Shown one piece after another: positions 60,988-64,000 of a stretch of DNA of 64,000 bases. Location of the stretch: positions 62,001 to 126,000 of the forward strand of contig CANRHR010000003.1 in NCBI GenBank assembly GCA_947630475.1, written 5' to 3'. The notes below the pieces were generated by a model. That model saw only the letters and a list, made by a program, of their open reading frames with translations. It was not told the origin of the DNA and searched no databases. The stretch comes from an uncultured Clostridia bacterium. GTDB taxonomy: Bacteria > Bacillota > Clostridia > Lachnospirales > CAG-274. Each line of letters opens with the position of its first letter. Position 1 is the first letter of the stretch. A program made the translations under genes and the position numbers.

Positions 60988-61983
60988 CTACCTCCTCTGT
61001 TTTTTACTTGTAATATATTCTATAAATTTGCCCGTTCCTATTGCAACACACGAAACCGCATCGTCGGCTATAACTACATTAATTCCCGTTCTGTCCTTTA
61101 TAAGCATATCCAAGCCATATAAAAGACTTCCCCCGCCTGTCATTACAATTCCTCTTTCGTATATATCGGAAGCAAGCTCCGGAGGAGTTTTTTCAAGCAC
61201 AGAACGAACAGCATCAACTATACTTGTAACAGAATCCAAAAGAGCATCGTACATTTCATCCGAAGTAACCTTAATAACCATAGGAAGCCCTGTTATAAGG
61301 TTTCTTCCTTTAATTTCCATTTCAACCTTAGATGTTCTTTCAAACGCAGTGCCAACATTTATTTTAAGCTGCTCGGCGCTTTTTTCACCTATAAGCATAT
61401 TATGATTTTTTCTCATATATCTTACAATAGAATCGTCAAAATTATCTCCTGCCACCTTTAAAGATGTGCTTACAACAGTACTGCCTAGGGATATAACAGC
61501 CACATCTGTTGTGCCGCCTCCAATATCTACAATCATACTTCCGCATGGCCTTGATATATCTATCCCCGAGCCTATTGCTGCCGCAATTGGCTCTTCAATT
61601 ATATAAACCTGTCTGGCACCCGCCTGTCTGGCGGCATCTTCAACAGCCTTTTGCTCAACCCCCGTCACGGCGCTTGGAACACACACCGCTATTCTCGGTT
61701 TTCTTACAAGACGATGACCGACAGCTTTTTCTATAAAATATCGAATCATTTTTTCCGTCACTTCATAATCGGAAATAACGCCTCCCCTTAAGGGCCTTAT
61801 TGCAACAATATTTGATGGTGTTTTGCCAAGCATACGCTTTGCATCTTCTCCTACAGCCAATATACTGTTTGTATTTTTATCAATAGCGACAACCGAAGGT
61901 TCTTTTAAAACAATCCCCTCGCCCTTTATATAAACCAAAACACTGGCGGTACCCAGATCTATACCAATATCAGCACCCAACAT
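60988..61983 (-). CDS. mbl: MreB-family actin homologue, Mbl
   Basis: A 331-residue actin-like ATPase: phosphate 1 GADIGIDLGTASVLVY, connect 1, phosphate 2 MIVDIGGGTTDVAVISLG and adenosine motif VMTGGGSLLYGLD. It polymerises under the membrane and guides lateral wall synthesis. Position immediately upstream of flgF/flgG copies the Bacillus mbl-flhO-flhP order, favouring Mbl over MreB proper, which usually lies with mreC/mreD. ATG 61983 follows AAAGGAG by nine bases. It heads the operon that runs to flgJ. Confidence 0.9.
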   Translation of the reverse strand: MLGADIGIDLGTASVLVYIKGEGIVLKEPSVVAIDKNTNSILAVGEDAKRMLGKTPSNIVAIRPLRGGVISDYEVTEKMIRYFIEKAVGHRLVRKPRIAVCVPSAVTGVEQKAVEDAARQAGARQVYIIEEPIAAAIGSGIDISRPCGSMIVDIGGGTTDVAVISLGSTVVSTSLKVAGDNFDDSIVRYMRKNHNMLIGEKSAEQLKINVGTAFERTSKVEMEIKGRNLITGLPMVIKVTSDEMYDALLDSVTSIVDAVRSVLEKTPPELASDIYERGIVMTGGGSLLYGLDMLIKDRTGINVVIADDAVSCVAIGTGKFIEYITSKKQRR

Positions 61984-62102
61984 AAACAACTGCTCCTTTA
62001 TAACAAAAATATACAGTATGCCTGATAAAATCGACGCACCATAATATTATTATACATAATAAACAGAGAAATATCAAAGCTTTTTTTACAAATATATAAA
62101 TT

Positions 62103-62145
62103 CAATGATATTCGTACTCCTCTATGCCAATTACTAATAACCGAC
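62103..62145 (+). repeat. R element head, copy R9, directly before L copy D
   Basis: ATGATATTCGTACTCC, TCTATGCC, ATTACTAATAACC match the R head. It runs straight into a hairpin GGCTT/AAGCC (62146-62161) and then L copy D, the same R-hairpin-L order as at 24281-24555. The gap 61984-62340 contains only these repeats. Confidence 0.6.
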
Positions 62146-62161
62146 GGCTTCTTACAAAGCC

Positions 62162-62330
62162 TCTGAATGTCTAAAAAGTCCATTTGGACTTTTTAGAGGG
62201 GAAAACATAGGTATAAACAGTTCATTCCATCGGGGCTAAAAGCCCCTTGAAACTTGCTGCTTTCCTCGGCGGAAATGAATTCCGCCTGTGGATCAAAAAT
62301 CTGCGACGCTTTAAGTCAGTTAAACCAACA
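62162..62330 (+). repeat. L element, copy D (most diverged)
   Basis: Compared with copies A-C: first hairpin TCTAAAAAGTCC/GGACTTTTTAGA (paired G-C to T-A change), third stem GGGGCT-AAA-AGCCCC (two paired changes), and the 19-nt hairpin GGCGGAA/TTCCGCC now perfect over seven pairs. The block TCTGCGACGCTTTAAGT is intact, but the 3' TTGACAGTCTG end is missing. The copy has decayed in sequence while keeping its fold. Confidence 0.85.
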
Positions 62331-62340
62331 AAATAAATTT

Positions 62341-63333
62341 TTAGGCTGAGCCGAAGATTTTTTCATAAAGGCTGACAGCAAATCTGTCGGTCATACCTGC
62401 TATATAATCACAAACAACCCTATCCTTGCTTTCACCGTTTAAATACATATTTTTAAACTGATTCGGCATTTTTTCAAAATTAAACATATAGTAATCAAAA
62501 AGACAACCCAAATATTTTCCGTAAACATCTTTTTCAAGCTCAAGCATTTCACCTGCATAAACATTTTTAAAAAGGTATTCTCTAAGCTTATACATAACAT
62601 CTTTAACCTCATTATCCATAACTATGTCATTTAAGCCATAACTGTTTTTTATGATATTTCTTATTAAAAAATCAATGCGTCTTCTGCCGTTGTCGCCAAG
62701 CAGCTTTATGCAGTCTTTCGGAAGATCATTATCCGTAATTATTCCAGCCCTGACTGCATCGTCTATATCATGATTTATGTACGCTATTTTATCCGAAATT
62801 TGGACTATTTTTCCTTCCAATGTTTTTGGCATTGAATTTCCTCTGTGGTTTAATATGCCATCCAAAACCTCATAACAAAGATTTAAGCCTTTTCCCTCTT
62901 TTTCAATTTTTTCAACAACTCTTACACTTTGTTCATTATGACGAAAGCCCTCCGGCATTTTTTCATTTAAGTCATTTTCACCAAGATGACCAAACGGCGT
63001 ATGGCCTAAATCATGACCAAGCGATATCGCTTCGGTAAGATCCTCGTTAAGCCTCAATGCCCTTGCTATTGTCCTTGAAATTTGAGAAACCTCCAAAGTA
63101 TGGGTTAATCTTGTCCTGTAATGATCTCCTTCCGGGGAAATAAAAACCTGTGTTTTATGCATAAGTCTTCTGAATGCTTTACTGTGAATAATTCTATCTC
63201 TGTCTCTTTGGAAGCAGGTTCTTATATTGCATGGTTCTTCCGGTCTTTTTCTGCCTTTTGAATATCTGCTTTTTACTGCAAATTCAGATAGATTATTTAT
63301 TTCTAAATCTTCTTCGTATATTCTGATGTCCAT
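62341..63333 (-). CDS. dgt: Deoxyguanosinetriphosphate triphosphohydrolase-like protein (dGTPase)
   Basis: A 330-residue HD-domain hydrolase with RDRIIHSKAFRRLMHKTQVF, HTLEVSQISRTIARALRL, the metal pair in SLGHDLGHTPFGHLGE and YINHDIDDA. Family members cleave dNTPs to deoxynucleoside and triphosphate; Firmicute versions may be activated by dNTPs. ATG 63333 (MDIRIYEEDLEI) follows TTTTGGAGGG. It lies downstream of the MltG-like membrane protein with a 64-bp gap. Confidence 0.9.
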   Translation of the reverse strand: MDIRIYEEDLEINNLSEFAVKSRYSKGRKRPEEPCNIRTCFQRDRDRIIHSKAFRRLMHKTQVFISPEGDHYRTRLTHTLEVSQISRTIARALRLNEDLTEAISLGHDLGHTPFGHLGENDLNEKMPEGFRHNEQSVRVVEKIEKEGKGLNLCYEVLDGILNHRGNSMPKTLEGKIVQISDKIAYINHDIDDAVRAGIITDNDLPKDCIKLLGDNGRRRIDFLIRNIIKNSYGLNDIVMDNEVKDVMYKLREYLFKNVYAGEMLELEKDVYGKYLGCLFDYYMFNFEKMPNQFKNMYLNGESKDRVVCDYIAGMTDRFAVSLYEKIFGSA

Positions 63334-63397
63334 TTTTCCCTCCAAAATCAAAACAGAGAAGCCTGTCAAGAGGGCTTCTCTGTTAATCTTACAATGT

Positions 63398-63961
63398 CTA
63401 TCTAACTATTATATTGATTATATCATCATAATCAGAACCTTTGGGAATATCAAACTCTCCTGTCAAAACCTTTGTGCTGTATTTATTGCTGATAAGATAA
63501 TTTTTAAAATCTTCAGCATCTTCAATCAAGCCTTTTTTTTGAAGATCAGAACTTACATTTTCCGCCATTGCTCCCGGCTTAATTGTAAAATGGATCATCT
63601 CTTCGTCATTTTCATTATAGCTTTTATCTTGATCTTGAATAATATCCTCTTCATTCTGATTACGCCTGTCGGTCAAATCAACCGTATTGTCATCATAATT
63701 GTCCTCCGATGGCTCGGTATCTTTCAAATCAGGCTCATCTTCCTTATCTGCATCTTTTTTGCTTGGCAGATCCGTATAAAAAATCATGCCTAATTCTTTT
63801 GCTCTTTCTATAATCTCATCATCGGACATTTCAACGGCTTCTGCTTGATTTTGGCTTTCAATCTTAGCTTTATTAACCTCAATTCTTATTAAAACAAGAC
63901 ATAGTAATGAAACAAAGGCAATCCCAAGCCCCAATCCAAAGGAAAAGCTTTTTAAGCTCAT
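63398..63961 (-). CDS. Membrane protein with MltG-like LysM-type subdomain, no transglycosylase domain
   Basis: A 187-residue protein with one N-terminal membrane helix (about 6-25), a long acidic, probably disordered linker (about 45-115, rich in Asp/Glu/Asn), and a C-terminal ~75 residues (HFTIKPGAMAENVSSDLQKKGLIEDAEDF ... FDIPKGSDYDDIINIIV) resembling the LysM-like subdomain of the endolytic transglycosylase MltG/YceG. The catalytic domain is absent. It may bind peptidoglycan or sit near the division or elongation machinery; this is an inference. The start follows AAGGTGA. Confidence 0.7.
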   Translation of the reverse strand: MSLKSFSFGLGLGIAFVSLLCLVLIRIEVNKAKIESQNQAEAVEMSDDEIIERAKELGMIFYTDLPSKKDADKEDEPDLKDTEPSEDNYDDNTVDLTDRRNQNEEDIIQDQDKSYNENDEEMIHFTIKPGAMAENVSSDLQKKGLIEDAEDFKNYLISNKYSTKVLTGEFDIPKGSDYDDIINIIVR

Positions 63962-63965
63962 AAAA

Positions 63966-64000
63966 TCACCTTCCCTTTCCCAGCTCGGAAATAAGCTTAA
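63966..64000 (-). CDS. 3' end of a gene entering from the right edge
   Basis: On the minus strand the last codons read KLISELGKGR followed by TGA at 63968-63966. The stop lies four bases before the start of the MltG-like gene, with that gene's ribosome binding site in these codons, as expected for a tight operon. Too little is visible to identify the protein. Confidence 0.4.
   Translation of the reverse strand, partial: KLISELGKGR

Noticed and set aside
60746-61405. 219-residue plus-strand ORF across flgF/mbl
   Set aside because: Antisense to two conserved genes; Ser/Ile-rich shadow.

Overview
The window looks like chromosome from a low-GC, Gram-positive, endospore-forming, flagellated fermentative anaerobe of the class Clostridia (a Lachnospirales-like lineage is my best guess). 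The evidence is a Gram-positive PolC, SpoIVB, RicT/YaaT, LonB, Mbl next to the flgF/flgG/flgJ rod genes, HrcA/CIRCE-controlled groESL, bifunctional AdhE, the [FeFe]-hydrogenase maturase HydE, and strong AGGAGG-type ribosome binding sites. I see no rRNA, tRNA, CRISPR array, prophage or transposase gene.

Layout. 1-2520: repeats, two small unknown genes, a split TauE/SafE exporter and the 5' part of a subtilase. 2540-5830: a truncated 2-oxoacid oxidoreductase gamma gene and a complete polar amino-acid ABC transporter. 5852-9939: metallo-hydrolase, response regulator and large hybrid kinase. 10213-11883: LonB. 11940-24251: a long leftward housekeeping block (tmk, yaaR, holB, ricT, trmN-like, rsmI, then dxr, rseP, ispG, polC). 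24628-29879: a phosphorelay group (hybrid kinase, receiver plus degenerate HD-GYP, HPt) and a GalE-like epimerase. 30262-36236: ABC-F protein, SpoIVB, a stalk-domain protein and an orphan CheB. 36313-43861: leftward metabolic genes (pepD, amidohydrolase, adhE, kinase) and the UPF0210/ACT pair. 44081-46760: 6S RNA, hydE, glutathione peroxidase and a small membrane protein. 47002-53604: heterodimeric ABC exporter, a broken murA and a MATE exporter. 54177-58775: groESL, an FlK-like thioesterase and ligA. 58917-64000: the mbl-flgF-flgG-flgJ operon, dGTPase and an MltG-like membrane protein.

The most unusual content is between the genes. A repeat of about 185 bp (called L here) occurs four times (111-297 minus, 24371-24555, 32167-32352, 62162-62330). 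It folds into four stems, and the copies differ by paired, structure-preserving substitutions, which points to selection on an RNA or hairpin fold. Two copies sit between direct repeats that are themselves hairpins, as if insertion had duplicated the target. A second, shorter family (R, 57-87 bp, ten sites) shares tail sequence with L and directly precedes two L copies. No protein-coding gene in the window accounts for either family. I regard them as the best candidate for an undescribed system: a structured, non-autonomous, possibly transcribed mobile element.

Three disrupted loci also stand out: murA carries a 109-bp fold-back duplication, a subtilase and an oxidoreductase gene are truncated against each other, and a small ORF at 53805-54055 appears to be broken by one base in a T run.
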